Assembly (NCBI GenBank): GCA_938045295.1
Contig: CALINO010000013.1
Coordinates: 62,001-126,000, forward strand
DNA: 64,000 nt
Origin: an uncultured Arenicella sp.
GTDB taxonomy: Bacteria; Pseudomonadota; Gammaproteobacteria; Arenicellales; Arenicellaceae
Direction: 5' to 3'
This document shows positions 17,641 to 26,678 of the stretch, in pieces; within the stretch, counting starts at the first letter, position 1, and each line of letters starts with the position of its first letter. Position numbers and translations under genes: made by a program. The notes beneath the pieces were generated by a model. It was not told where the DNA came from and did no database searches. It was given only the letters and a program-made list of their open reading frames with translations.

Positions 17641-19134
17641 ATGAACGAGCTCCCTACTTGGTTAAGCATTTTGCCACCATTGGTGGCTTTGGCGTTTGTG
17701 TTGTGGCGCAAAGAAGTGGTGTCTTCGCTGATGGTCGGCTTGTTTGTTTCCGAAGCGCTGCTGACCGTTAACGGGGGGCGTTTTTCATTGCTTGGCAGCT
17801 TTACCGCGGCCATTGAGCGCGCGGTGACTGAATTAACCAACCCCGGTAATGCACGGCTTATTTTATTCAGTCTTTTAATTGGCGCATTGCTTGGTTTTAT
17901 GCGCTTCTCTGGGGGCGTGCAGGCCACGGTCGATCGTTTGATTAATTTAGGCGTGGCGCGTAACCCGCGGCGTGCTGGGTTAATGACGTTTTTCACCGGC
18001 GTAGTGGTGTTTTTGGAATCAAATTTAAGTGTGCTAACAGCCGGTATTGTGTCGCGCGGTTTGTTTGATAAGTTCTCAATGAGTCGTGAACGCTTGGCCT
18101 ATATTATCGACAGTACTTCAGCGCCGGTTTGCATTTTGATTTTCTTAAACGGTTGGGGCGCTTTTGTGATGGGGCTGGTTGCGCCGTATGACATAGGTCG
18201 AACGCCGGCCTCGTTAATGTTGGGCGCTGCGGCGCTGAATGTGTACGCTATTTCAACTTTGATGGTGGTGTTCTATACCGTATGGAGCGGCCGAGTGTAT
18301 GGCCCTCTGGCTCGCTGCGAAGCATTGCAGGCACAGTCTAAGAAAACGCCAAGTTTGGCCAAAGAGGAAAATAAACTGGTCGACACTGTGTCGGAAAAAA
18401 CCGAGGATGAAGTATCCAGCAATGGCCGAGCTAAAGACATGCTCATTCCGCTTGCTGTGTTGGTGTTGGGCATGGTTGGCTTTATGTACATTACTGGCCA
18501 CGAGAGTTTATTAAGTGAGGTATCTCACAACCAGCCGTCGCCGACAATTTGGCAAGCCATATTAGCCGGTAGCGGCAGTAAGTCTGTGCTGTACGCGACT
18601 ATTTTAGCGACTTTGGTGGCGTTTTTTATGTTGTTAAGCCAGCCCAGGTTTACTCATAAGCAGTTAATGCAGCAAGCGTTCACAGGTATGTCTGAATTAT
18701 TGCCATTGGTGGCAATATTATTTATGTCCATTTGCTTAGGCGCCAGTGTCAGAGAGCTGGGTACGGGTGAATTTATTGCCGGCTTGGTGGCTAATTATTT
18801 GCCCATATGGGCAGTGCCGGCCATTGTATTTATTGCCGCTGGTGCGGCGTCGTTCACGACTGGCACGTCATGGGGCACGTTCGCATTAATGGTGCCCATT
18901 GCCATGCCGATCTCGATAAGCCTCGGTATTCCGGTTGAGCTTATGTTGTCGGCGGTGCTTGGCGGTGGCGTGTTTGGCGACCATTGTTCCCCGGTTTCAG
19001 ACACCACGGCGGTTTCATCTTTGGCCGCCGGGTGTGACTTGCTAGATCATATTCGTACCCAATTGCCGTATGCCTTAGTGTGCGGTGGGGTGAGTGTGCT
19101 GTTGTACCTATTGATGGGGCTGTTTGTGGCTTGA
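17641..19134 (+). CDS. Na+/H+ antiporter, NhaC family
   Basis: A 497-aa polytopic inner-membrane protein with about 11-13 hydrophobic segments. ESNLSVLTAGIVSR, IIDSTSAPVCILIFLNGWGAF and GGGVFGDHCSPVSDTTAVSS are conserved motifs of the NhaC family. Some members exchange Na+ for H+, while others swap metabolites such as malate and lactate. A charged cytoplasmic loop lies at about residues 220-265. The short gap to metC suggests co-transcription, and a role in moving an amino acid or organic acid cannot be excluded. Confidence 0.85.
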   Translation: MNELPTWLSILPPLVALAFVLWRKEVVSSLMVGLFVSEALLTVNGGRFSLLGSFTAAIERAVTELTNPGNARLILFSLLIGALLGFMRFSGGVQATVDRLINLGVARNPRRAGLMTFFTGVVVFLESNLSVLTAGIVSRGLFDKFSMSRERLAYIIDSTSAPVCILIFLNGWGAFVMGLVAPYDIGRTPASLMLGAAALNVYAISTLMVVFYTVWSGRVYGPLARCEALQAQSKKTPSLAKEENKLVDTVSEKTEDEVSSNGRAKDMLIPLAVLVLGMVGFMYITGHESLLSEVSHNQPSPTIWQAILAGSGSKSVLYATILATLVAFFMLLSQPRFTHKQLMQQAFTGMSELLPLVAILFMSICLGASVRELGTGEFIAGLVANYLPIWAVPAIVFIAAGAASFTTGTSWGTFALMVPIAMPISISLGIPVELMLSAVLGGGVFGDHCSPVSDTTAVSSLAAGCDLLDHIRTQLPYALVCGGVSVLLYLLMGLFVA

Positions 19135-19138
19135 ACAG

Positions 19139-19176
19139 TGATTGCTTAGTTGGTTAGCTGGCTAGTTAAGCAATCA
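19139..19176. terminator. Intergenic hairpin between converging genes
   Basis: TGATTGCTTA (19139-19148) and its exact complement TAAGCAATCA (19167-19176) enclose an 18-base partly paired loop. The hairpin lies between the nhaC-like gene and the AEC carrier gene and includes the stop of the latter. No T-run follows it, so it may terminate weakly or protect transcript ends. Confidence 0.45.
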
Positions 19177-20077
19177 GCATCGCCGCGACTATTGGCAACC
19201 ATAGAAAAGAAAATAACGTGCTGTAGCCGAGCAGGGTGGCGCAAAATCTCGGGGCCAGGCCAGCTTGTATCGCCATAATGCCGGGGGTAATCATGCATGG
19301 CATTGCGGTTTCAAAAATCGTGGCTTGCTTTGCCGCAATAGCAATAGGTAGGTTACTCACTATTAGGTAAGCGAGGGCGGGTGCCAGCAGCATTTTCAGG
19401 CTGATTGCGGTGATTAAGGGTTTGCGGTGCTCGGGTAATAATTGCGGTTGAAATTGTAAACCAATCACAAAAAGGGCGGCCGGCATCAGGGTGTTGCCTA
19501 GCATGCTTAACAGTGGCTCGGCGGTGTTCACCATGGCATCTACGGGTAAGAGGCTGGCGGCCAACAACGCAATAAACGGCGGAAAGCTAAACACGCGTTT
19601 TGCAATGTTGGCAAAGGTCACTTCATGCCCAGAGCCTTTGGGTGCGTACGCCGCGATAATCAGTAAACCCACCGTGCTGAGTAATAAAAAGTTACCTATT
19701 TGGTCGTAAACAATCGCGTAGCTCAGCACGCTGTCATTGAAGAAGGCTTGCACCATAGGGAAGCCTAAAAACGATGTATTGCCTAATAGAGCAAGTAATA
19801 ACACCGCGCCTTCAAGTGGTTTGGGGAAATGTAAGAGTCGCGAGATCAGTATGATTAATAGGCCACCAACCACAGCCCACAACCACGGTAAGGCGGCCGG
19901 CACCAACATGGCTGAATTTATCGACATGGGCGGCACTTTAAGCAAAATGATGCTCGGCATGGCGATGTAAATAATGTGATTATTTAGCCATTTAACAAGA
20001 GTGTGCGGCTCGTTAATGAGCCTGCGGGCCAGGTAGCCCAGCGCAAAAATACCAATAATTAAGAGAATGGTATGCAC
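19166..20077 (-). CDS. AEC family (auxin efflux carrier-like) transporter
   Basis: A 303-aa integral membrane protein with about ten hydrophobic helices. The N-terminal GIFALGYLARRL, an internal NTSFLGFPMVQAFF and the C-terminal TAMPCMITPGIMAIQAG-like segment (here ETAMPCMITPGIMAI) are the usual AEC signatures. Bacterial members export or import small organic acids or amino acid derivatives. The substrate is unknown here. It is transcribed alone, downstream of the NUDIX gene with a 98-bp gap. Confidence 0.87.
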   Translation of the reverse strand: MHTILLIIGIFALGYLARRLINEPHTLVKWLNNHIIYIAMPSIILLKVPPMSINSAMLVPAALPWLWAVVGGLLIILISRLLHFPKPLEGAVLLLALLGNTSFLGFPMVQAFFNDSVLSYAIVYDQIGNFLLLSTVGLLIIAAYAPKGSGHEVTFANIAKRVFSFPPFIALLAASLLPVDAMVNTAEPLLSMLGNTLMPAALFVIGLQFQPQLLPEHRKPLITAISLKMLLAPALAYLIVSNLPIAIAAKQATIFETAMPCMITPGIMAIQAGLAPRFCATLLGYSTLFSFLWLPIVAAMLIA

Positions 20078-20175
20078 AATTTAGTTTGCTCGTATTTTAA
20101 CCTGCGTGGTTAGAGTCTAAACCCGCTGGTATCGTTAGTTCTTAGATCCAGTTAGCCGTTTATATAGTCAACCGC

Positions 20176-20673
20176 TTAGAGGCGCGTTAACAGTGCCAGA
20201 GTCTTGGCGTCACAGATGTCACCGTTGCGAGCCATCTTAAGAACCTCATCAAAGGGTAACCAGTGAGCTTCTAACTTCTCGGCAGCATCTAGCTTTAGTG
20301 TGCCTTGCTGTAACGCTCTGGCTTCATAAAGATACAGTATTTCGTTGCTAAAACCAGGGCTGGGCACAATTTTACCTAACTCACGCCACTCGCTTGCGAC
20401 AACGCCGGTTTCTTCTTCGAGTTCGCGCTTGGCGGTTTCAATTGCGGGCTCATTAGGTTCTAGGCAACCCGCTGGAAACTCCCAAATAAATTCGCCAACC
20501 GCGTGTCGCCATTGCTTTAGTAAACAAATTTCTCCGCGCTCATTAAACGCTGCAATAACAGCGCCACCGGGGTGTTTAACGATATCAAAATAGGTGTGCT
20601 CACCATCGTCAAGCTCCACACGTTCTTTGTGAAGCTCAATCAAGTTGCCTTTATGCAGTAGTTTGTTGGTCAT
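20176..20673 (-). CDS. NUDIX hydrolase, ADP-sugar pyrophosphatase-like
   Basis: A 165-aa cytosolic enzyme with a complete Nudix box, GX5EX7REXXEEXGV (from GCLEPNE to EEETGV). [38 protein letters not shown] is the typical layout of ADP-ribose and sugar-nucleotide pyrophosphatases (MutT/NudF group). These cut the diphosphate bond using Mg2+. The frame is open to 20703, but MTNKLLHKG at 20673 is the likelier start. No partner is visible. Confidence 0.87.
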   Translation of the reverse strand: MTNKLLHKGNLIELHKERVELDDGEHTYFDIVKHPGGAVIAAFNERGEICLLKQWRHAVGEFIWEFPAGCLEPNEPAIETAKRELEEETGVVASEWRELGKIVPSPGFSNEILYLYEARALQQGTLKLDAAEKLEAHWLPFDEVLKMARNGDICDAKTLALLTRL

Positions 20674-20700
20674 AGAACTAGAGTGGTTCAGTCTGGGGGG

Positions 20701-20735
20701 CAAAGCCTGCGATAAGCGCAGTATCGCAGGCTTTG
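20701..20735. terminator. Rho-independent-type hairpin after gpmI
   Basis: A perfect 14-bp stem, CAAAGCCTGCGATA (20701-20714) with its complement (20722-20735), and a 7-base loop. It lies 11 bp after the gpmI stop on the minus strand. The better T-run (TTTTAT) is on the plus strand, so the direction of termination is not certain. Confidence 0.6.
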
Positions 20736-20745
20736 TTTTATGATG

Positions 20746-22377
20746 CTATTTTGAAAACGTCAATAAACTCGGTTGGTAATCTTCCGGTGCTTGGTAACCC
20801 ATTAAGTTAAATGCCGTGGCGGCTATGTGGGTTAGGCCGGCATCGGCGGATGGAGTCAGTTCATATTCGCCATCATAGTTGGGGTCAATAATGGCAAACG
20901 GCACCGGGCTGAGTGTGTGGCTGGTTTTGGGAACACGCACACCGTTCTTTTCTGTGTACATGATGTCGGCATTGCCGTGATCGGCGGTGTAAATCAAAAT
21001 ACCGTTGTGCTTTTCAATGGCGGCAATGAGCTTTGCAACGCATTCGTCCACCACTTCCATTGCTTCGATGGCGGCAGCCATATCACCGGTATGGCCCACC
21101 ATGTCGCCGTTGGCGATATTTAAGCGGCCAAAGGTAAATTCGCCGCTTTCGATCAGTTTGATGGTCTCCTCGGTGATTTCACGTGCCTTCATGGCTGGGG
21201 CTTCATTGAATTCAATGTTGTCTGAGGGAATTTCAATGTAGGTTTCCAATGACTCATCAATATAGCCAGAGCTGTTACCATTCCAGAAGTAAGTAACGTG
21301 GCCGTATTTTTGCGTTTCCGAAATGGCGAATGATTTTACCTTCTCGGCGCACAAAAATTCGCACATGGTGCGGTCAATCGCTGGTGGGTTTACTAAGTAT
21401 TGATTGGGGATGAAGTCATCGCCGTCATACTGCAACATGCCGGCGTAAAACAGTTTTGGGTGTTGGCCGTGTTCGTTACGGTCAAATTTGTCGAAGTCAT
21501 CGCGCTCGTAGGCGAGTGAAATTTCGATGGCGCGATCACCGCGAAAATTAAACAAAACAACGGCATCGCCATCGTGCATTCTGCCTACGGCTTTGCCTTC
21601 TTTTTCGACCACAAACGCGGGTAAATATTGATCGTCTTTGCCTGTCGAGTCATACATAGCTTGTACGGCTTCAGCCGCAGATGGAAAAGCTTGGCCGACA
21701 CCGTGAGTGTGGCAATTGTAGCCACGGCGTACCATTTCCCAGTCGGCTTCATAACGATCCATGGTGATTTCCATGCGGCCGCCACCACTGGCGATTCGGT
21801 AGTTGGCGCTGTATTCGTTGTTGATTTTTTCAATCAAGTTTTCGGTTTGCTCAATAAACAGCAACGCTGAACGAGCGTCCACGTCACGGCCATCAAGCAA
21901 TATATGAATGCAGCATTCACGCACCCCTTGTTCCGCGGCTTTTTCCATTAACGCGTACATGTGTTTTGTGTGCGCGTGAATGTTGCCATCTGAGTGCAAG
22001 CCTAATAAGTGCAAGGTGTTATTTTTGCCATGTTCAATGGCTTGCTGCCAAACCTCGGTTTGGTACACGTCGCCGCTGTCGAGTGCTTGGTTCACCAGTT
22101 TGGCGCCTTGAGAGAAAATACGCCCAGCGCCCAGTGCGTTGTGGCCAACTTCACTGTTGCCCATGTCGTCGTCAGACGGCAAGCCGACCGCAGTGCCATG
22201 AGCCGCTAATTCGGTGTACAGCGTTTGGTTTGCCAATGCATCTAAGGTTGGCGTATTGGCTTCGCTAACCGCATTACTGGGGCCTGCGGGCGCAACGCCC
22301 ACGCCATCGGCGACTAAAATAACTACGGGGCCTTGGCGGCCAGAGAAGGATGGGTGTTTTTTTAATTGCAAAGTCAT
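20746..22377 (-). CDS. gpmI: Cofactor-independent phosphoglycerate mutase
   Basis: A 543-aa glycolytic enzyme that interconverts 3- and 2-phosphoglycerate through a phosphoserine and two Mn2+ ions. The metal site VADGVG, the phosphorylated Ser in DDDMGNSEVGHNALGAGR, the substrate-binding LLDGRDV and the second metal site TADHGNADIM are all visible. It is somewhat longer than most homologues (about 510 aa). It lies 4 bp after rdgB on the same strand, so rph-rdgB-gpmI is probably one transcript closed by the hairpin downstream. Confidence 0.96.
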   Translation of the reverse strand: MTLQLKKHPSFSGRQGPVVILVADGVGVAPAGPSNAVSEANTPTLDALANQTLYTELAAHGTAVGLPSDDDMGNSEVGHNALGAGRIFSQGAKLVNQALDSGDVYQTEVWQQAIEHGKNNTLHLLGLHSDGNIHAHTKHMYALMEKAAEQGVRECCIHILLDGRDVDARSALLFIEQTENLIEKINNEYSANYRIASGGGRMEITMDRYEADWEMVRRGYNCHTHGVGQAFPSAAEAVQAMYDSTGKDDQYLPAFVVEKEGKAVGRMHDGDAVVLFNFRGDRAIEISLAYERDDFDKFDRNEHGQHPKLFYAGMLQYDGDDFIPNQYLVNPPAIDRTMCEFLCAEKVKSFAISETQKYGHVTYFWNGNSSGYIDESLETYIEIPSDNIEFNEAPAMKAREITEETIKLIESGEFTFGRLNIANGDMVGHTGDMAAAIEAMEVVDECVAKLIAAIEKHNGILIYTADHGNADIMYTEKNGVRVPKTSHTLSPVPFAIIDPNYDGEYELTPSADAGLTHIAATAFNLMGYQAPEDYQPSLLTFSK

Positions 22378-22381
22378 GATT

Positions 22382-22993
22382 CTATCTGTCTGAAAAGTGT
22401 TTAAGCTGTGCCTTTAAGCTGGCTAATGCTTTGCCTCGATGGCTAAATTTCTTCTTGTCGGCGGGCGCCAATTCGGCGGAATGGCAGGCCATTTCGGGTA
22501 CCCAGAACAGAGGGTCGTAACCAAAGCCGTGCTCGCCTTTAGCGGTTAATGCTATCTCCCCTTCCCAGGTGCCTTGGCAAATAATGGGGGTGGGGTCATT
22601 GGTGTGTTCCATGTACACAATAACGCACTGAAAGCGGGCACTGCGGTTATCGCTATCACGCAATGCGTTTAGCAGTTTGGCATTATTGGCGGCATCACCG
22701 CGGCCTTCGTGTTCTGAGCCGTCGGCGTAGCGACTGGAATAAATACCCGGGGCGCCATTAAGCGCGTCAACCTCTAAGCCTGAGTCATCGGCAATGGCCG
22801 CTAGCCCCGTGTGTTGGCAGGCATGGCGAGCTTTGATAATGGCGTTTTCAACAAAGCTCAGGCCGTCTTCAACCGCTTCTTCAAACGGGTAGTCGCTTTG
22901 TGGTATCACGGTAAAGCCAAACTCTTGAAGTTGGCTTTGCATTTCCACCACTTTGCCTTGGTTGCCGGTGGCTAAAATAACTTGCTTACTCAT
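22382..22993 (-). CDS. rdgB: XTP/dITP diphosphatase (RdgB/Ham1)
   Basis: A 203-aa house-cleaning enzyme that hydrolyses non-canonical purine nucleotides (dITP, XTP) to monophosphates and PPi and so keeps them out of DNA. ATGNQGKVVEM, SFVENAIIKARHA, ADDSGLEVDALNGAPGIYSSRYA and GEHGFGYDPLFWVPE are the full set of family motifs. It follows rph by 23 bp, the usual rph-rdgB pairing of gammaproteobacteria. Confidence 0.96.
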   Translation of the reverse strand: MSKQVILATGNQGKVVEMQSQLQEFGFTVIPQSDYPFEEAVEDGLSFVENAIIKARHACQHTGLAAIADDSGLEVDALNGAPGIYSSRYADGSEHEGRGDAANNAKLLNALRDSDNRSARFQCVIVYMEHTNDPTPIICQGTWEGEIALTAKGEHGFGYDPLFWVPEMACHSAELAPADKKKFSHRGKALASLKAQLKHFSDR

Positions 22994-23016
22994 GGGTCGT
23001 TACGCTGGGTGTTACG

Positions 23017-23751
23017 TTAGCTGTTTAACGCTGCATTTTGAGCTTCAATTAACTCGGCCACGCCTTTTTCAGCCAGTTCTAGCATGGCGTTCATTTCTTT
23101 GGCGCTGAATGGATTGGCTTCGGCGGTGCCTTGTACTTCAATAAAGTCGCCGTTGTCGTCCATCACGACGTTCATGTCGGTTTCGGCATTGCTGTCTTCA
23201 GGGTAATCCAAGTCCAATACCGGCTGACCTTGATAAACGCCCACAGATATTGAGGCTATTTGCCTGGCTAACGGGCTTTCTTTAATCATTTTTTTCTCAA
23301 GCATGACACTAATGGCGTCGGCCAAGGCCACATACGCACCGGTGATTGAGGCCGTGCGGGTACCGCCATCGGCTTGAATGACATCGCAGTCCAACGTAAT
23401 GGTGTGTTCGCCTAATTTCGTTAGGTCGATGGCGGCGCGTAATGAACGGCCAATCAAGCGTTGAATTTCTTGGGTACGCCCAGACTGCTTGCCACGTGCG
23501 GCTTCACGCCCCATACGAGAATTCGTCGAACGCGGCAACATGCCGTATTCGGCGGTTACCCAGCCTTTGCCCTTGCCTTTAAGAAAGTGCGGTACCTTAG
23601 GTTCAACGGTGGCGTTACACAGTACCTTGGTTTGACCGCAACTGATTAATACAGAGCCTTCTGCGTGGGCGGTGTAGTTTCGCTCAATGGTAATGTCGCG
23701 AAGTTGGTCAACGTTTCGGCCACTGGGGCGAGTGAAGGGGGAGTTGCTCAT
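23017..23751 (-). CDS. rph: Ribonuclease PH
   Basis: A 244-aa phosphorolytic 3'-5' exoribonuclease that trims tRNA precursor ends and acts as a hexamer. [19 protein letters not shown] at the start, [18 protein letters not shown], the [15 protein letters not shown] active-site region and [18 protein letters not shown] are all typical, and the length matches the E. coli family (238 aa). It is full-length, with no sign of the frameshift known in E. coli K-12 rph. Confidence 0.96.
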   Translation of the reverse strand: MSNSPFTRPSGRNVDQLRDITIERNYTAHAEGSVLISCGQTKVLCNATVEPKVPHFLKGKGKGWVTAEYGMLPRSTNSRMGREAARGKQSGRTQEIQRLIGRSLRAAIDLTKLGEHTITLDCDVIQADGGTRTASITGAYVALADAISVMLEKKMIKESPLARQIASISVGVYQGQPVLDLDYPEDSNAETDMNVVMDDNGDFIEVQGTAEANPFSAKEMNAMLELAEKGVAELIEAQNAALNS

Positions 23752-23844
23752 TTAATTGCTCTCTGGCTGGCAAAATAAGAAATTGGTGTGAGGGGGCCGC
23801 TAATGTTTATGATTAACGGCGTTTTTATCTCAAACAGTAATAGG

Positions 23845-24747
23845 TTAAAGCTGGTCGTCCAGTTCGGTAATGAAGCTTTCTATTTCGTTAATTGCGCTAT
23901 CAAGATCCTTAATATCGAAAGTTTCTTTTTCGGCACTCTCTGCAGACGCTTTGTTTGCCGCTTCAATTGACTGGCTTAATAATTGAATGGTATCAGGCTC
24001 TTCAAAATCATTGAGCGCTGGGTTATCTAATTGCTTAACACCCCAATACATAATCACCACCGATAAGTTGTCGCTGGGCGGTTTATTGCGATTTTCAAGT
24101 GTTTGCAGCAGGCTGTCTAAACCCAAACTTGGGTGTTGTGGGTCTACGTATTCGGCTAAATCTTCTGGGTCAAAACAAGCCCAAGCGCCGTCGCTGGCTA
24201 AAAATAAAATATCGCCATCGCTTAGCTGCCTTGGTTCACCCACTTCCGGTCTTGGGGCTTCTAAACCACCCACGCAGCGGTTGATGGGCGCATTGCTTTT
24301 GCGGCCAGATTTTTTGGAAATATGGTCTTCAGTAATGTAGCGCGCTTTGCGGTCGCGTATTAAATACAATCGGCTGTCGCCTGAGTGAGCCCAGTGAGCC
24401 ACATCTTTGTAGATCAAACACACCACGCAGGTGGTTTTGGGCGACTCTACCGGTAAGCCCATTGATTTGGCTCGGCGGTGAATGGCGTGATGGGCAAAGT
24501 TAATCGAAAGAGTTAAAAAACTGTCGGCTTTTTCCAGTTGCGACCGGGTGGCTTGCTTGAATGAATCACCCATGGTGTCGATAAAGCATTGCGACGCCAC
24601 TTCGCCACCTTCATGCCCACCTAGGCCGTCAGCCACGACAAGCAAAATAGCATCGTCGCGTTCAAAAATGGCGGTGCGATCTTCATTGTAGTCGCGCCCG
24701 CCTTGATGGCTTCGTTGGCCTATTGAATACTCCATACTCTTACTCAT
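23845..24747 (-). CDS. PP2C-type Ser/Thr protein phosphatase
   Basis: A 300-aa soluble metal-dependent phosphatase. The PP2C motifs RDYNEDRTAIF, LVVADGLGGHEGGEVAS, WAHSGDSRLYLIRDR, DILFLASDGAW and DNLSVVIMYW supply the metal-binding Asp residues. A C-terminal acidic tail of about 70 residues is unlike the catalytic core and may be regulatory. It starts at ATG 24747, two bases from the kinase stop, or at GTG 24753, which overlaps that stop. It pairs with the kinase gene as a writer/eraser module. Confidence 0.9.
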   Translation of the reverse strand: MSKSMEYSIGQRSHQGGRDYNEDRTAIFERDDAILLVVADGLGGHEGGEVASQCFIDTMGDSFKQATRSQLEKADSFLTLSINFAHHAIHRRAKSMGLPVESPKTTCVVCLIYKDVAHWAHSGDSRLYLIRDRKARYITEDHISKKSGRKSNAPINRCVGGLEAPRPEVGEPRQLSDGDILFLASDGAWACFDPEDLAEYVDPQHPSLGLDSLLQTLENRNKPPSDNLSVVIMYWGVKQLDNPALNDFEEPDTIQLLSQSIEAANKASAESAEKETFDIKDLDSAINEIESFITELDDQL

Positions 24748-24749
24748 GG

Positions 24750-25640
24750 TCACCGAGTGGTCATAATCTCCACAAACTCATCAACGCTTTGAGGCCGTTT
24801 TTCAGGCTCAAGGTTGCTAGCCATATCAATGGCTTCGATGAGTTTAGGTCGGTAGTAACGCCCGTGCGTTTCTTTTAATGGGCGCAGTGTGTCTTTTTTT
24901 AATCGCTTTACTGCACTCGGTGGCGATTTGTGCGTAATGCATGCTCGCATGGTCATGCCAATAGCGTACAAATCAGAGCACAAGCCAAGCTCTGTTTTCT
25001 CATGTTGCTCGGGCGCCGAATAACCGTGGGTTAAGGTATGCACTTTATGGCGTTCGGTGGACGGAAATTTGTACGCCGCGCCTAAGTCTAAAATTAATGG
25101 CACACCACTGGCACGCAGCAAAATATTGCTGGGTTTAATATCTAAGTGCAAAAAGCTATTTTTGTGCACTTCTTTCAAACCAGCCAACACCATGCTGAAC
25201 ACACTCAGAATAAACTCTTCGTCTGGAACATAATCGGTGTTTTTAATAAACCAACGTAAATCTTTGCCGTTTTCAAAGCGCATCACTAAATACGCGGTGT
25301 TGTTGGCGCGAAAAAAGTTAGAAACGCTGACAATATTAGGATGGTCGATTTGCGACAACGTTAAGCCTTCGTCAAAGAAGCGTTTTAAGCCGATGTGGTA
25401 TTTGTGTTCCTGATCCTTAGGGTAAACGTGCAGTGAACCGTCACGCGCACGGCGCATACAGTTGGTGGCATAAAATTCCTTAATCGCGACAATGGTGTTG
25501 GTCTTGGTGTCCAGAGCACTGTACACCACGCTAAACCCACCCACTCCGATCACACGGCCAATTTTGTAATGTTCAACCATGGTGTCCGGTTTAAGCGGCA
25601 TGGCTGGAATACTTTGACTTTTGGGTTTTAATAAGCTCAT
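24750..25640 (-). CDS. Soluble Ser/Thr protein kinase
   Basis: A 296-aa Hanks-type kinase without a membrane helix or sensor domain. The Gly-rich loop GVGGFSVVY, the Lys in VAIKEFYA, the catalytic loop HLDIKPSN (HLD rather than the usual HRD) and the metal motif DLG (instead of DFG) are all present, followed by APEQHEKTELGLCSDLYAIGMTM. Partner phosphatase PP2C is directly downstream. The HLD/DLG changes occur in other bacterial kinases and do not by themselves imply loss of activity. ATG 25640 lies only six bases after a TATAAT, so the mRNA may be leaderless. Confidence 0.9.
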   Translation of the reverse strand: MSLLKPKSQSIPAMPLKPDTMVEHYKIGRVIGVGGFSVVYSALDTKTNTIVAIKEFYATNCMRRARDGSLHVYPKDQEHKYHIGLKRFFDEGLTLSQIDHPNIVSVSNFFRANNTAYLVMRFENGKDLRWFIKNTDYVPDEEFILSVFSMVLAGLKEVHKNSFLHLDIKPSNILLRASGVPLILDLGAAYKFPSTERHKVHTLTHGYSAPEQHEKTELGLCSDLYAIGMTMRACITHKSPPSAVKRLKKDTLRPLKETHGRYYRPKLIEAIDMASNLEPEKRPQSVDEFVEIMTTR

Positions 25641-25646
25641 TCGGTT

Positions 25647-25674
25647 ATTATAGACACTAACAGCAAATCATCAA
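25647..25674 (-). promoter_or_regulatory. Sigma70-type promoter for the kinase-phosphatase genes
   Basis: Read on the minus strand, TTGATG (25674-25669) and TATAAT (25652-25647) are spaced by 16 bp. The A of the kinase ATG is the seventh base after the -10 box. The start of transcription would then coincide with the start codon, which predicts a leaderless message. The divergent yicC gene begins 58 bp away. Confidence 0.5.
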
Positions 25675-25698
25675 TCATTGTAAGCACTAGAATTTAAT

Positions 25699-26559
25699 AT
25701 GACACAAAGTATGACCGCCTACGCGCAGGCCAGCGTGAACACCGAGCTTGGTGAGTTAAGTTGCGAATTACGCAGCGTAAATCACCGTTACTTAGAAGTT
25801 GCCCCTAGAATGCCCGAAGAATTGCGCTTGCACGAAGGCGCGTTGCGCGAAGCCATCGGCGAGCAATTGGCGCGTGGTCGAGTTGATGTGTTTATTCGTT
25901 TAAAAGAAAACGAAGTCAGCGCTCTTGAGCCGAACGAGGAAGCCGCGGGCAATTTGAACGCACTATTACAAAAAATGCGTAATACCGTGCCTGAAATGGC
26001 CGAAATCAGAGCCATTGATGTGCTGCGTTGGCCCGGTGTGTTGCAAGCTAAGCAAGTTGACCCAGCGCTAATGAAAGTCAGTTTGTTGGAGGTGTTAGGC
26101 GAGGCGTTAATTAATATGAAGCAAGCGCGCGCAACCGAAGGCGAAAAAATGGCCGGTTTGATTCAGCAGCGTTTGGCCGGTATGAAAGAGGTTATTAGCG
26201 AAGTTGAAGCCTTTTTGCCAGAAATCGCTGAAGCGTATCGTACCCGCTTAGATGAAAAAATGGCCGACATTAAAGACCAGCTTGACCCCAGCAGGTTAGA
26301 GCAAGAAATGGTGATCTTTTTACAAAAAACCGACGTGGCCGAAGAGTTAGACCGTTTAAATGTGCACATTGAAGAGGTTGCGGCGGTATTAGCCAAGCCT
26401 GAACCCGCCGGCCGACGCTTAGACTTTTTAATGCAAGAGCTTAATCGCGAAGCCAACACCTTGGGTTCAAAAGCGCAAGACCCAAGACTCACCAAGGCCA
26501 GCGTGGATTTAAAAGTATTGATCGAGCAAATGCGTGAGCAGGTTCAGAATATTGAATGA
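25699..26559 (+). CDS. yicC: YicC/YloC family endoribonuclease
   Basis: A 286-aa cytosolic RNase of the YicC family (E. coli YicC 287 aa). MTQSMTAYAQA at the start, CELRSVNHRYLEVAPRMPEELR, and the C-terminal RRLDFLMQELNREANTLGSKAQD are family hallmarks. The family works with PNPase in sRNA turnover (RyhB in E. coli). In many gammaproteobacteria it is next to rph, and here the kinase-phosphatase pair lies in between. ATG 25699 is preceded by only a weak ribosome-binding site. Confidence 0.93.
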   Translation: MTQSMTAYAQASVNTELGELSCELRSVNHRYLEVAPRMPEELRLHEGALREAIGEQLARGRVDVFIRLKENEVSALEPNEEAAGNLNALLQKMRNTVPEMAEIRAIDVLRWPGVLQAKQVDPALMKVSLLEVLGEALINMKQARATEGEKMAGLIQQRLAGMKEVISEVEAFLPEIAEAYRTRLDEKMADIKDQLDPSRLEQEMVIFLQKTDVAEELDRLNVHIEEVAAVLAKPEPAGRRLDFLMQELNREANTLGSKAQDPRLTKASVDLKVLIEQMREQVQNIE

Positions 26560-26678
26560 TACTTTAGTCAGTGTTATTTTCTAATCAGATAGCTTTACAT
26601 AATGCCTAAACGTTTCTTGGTTGATCATCGGCCATATCCTTTTAACTTGCATTAAGACGAGAACCAGGACGCACAATC

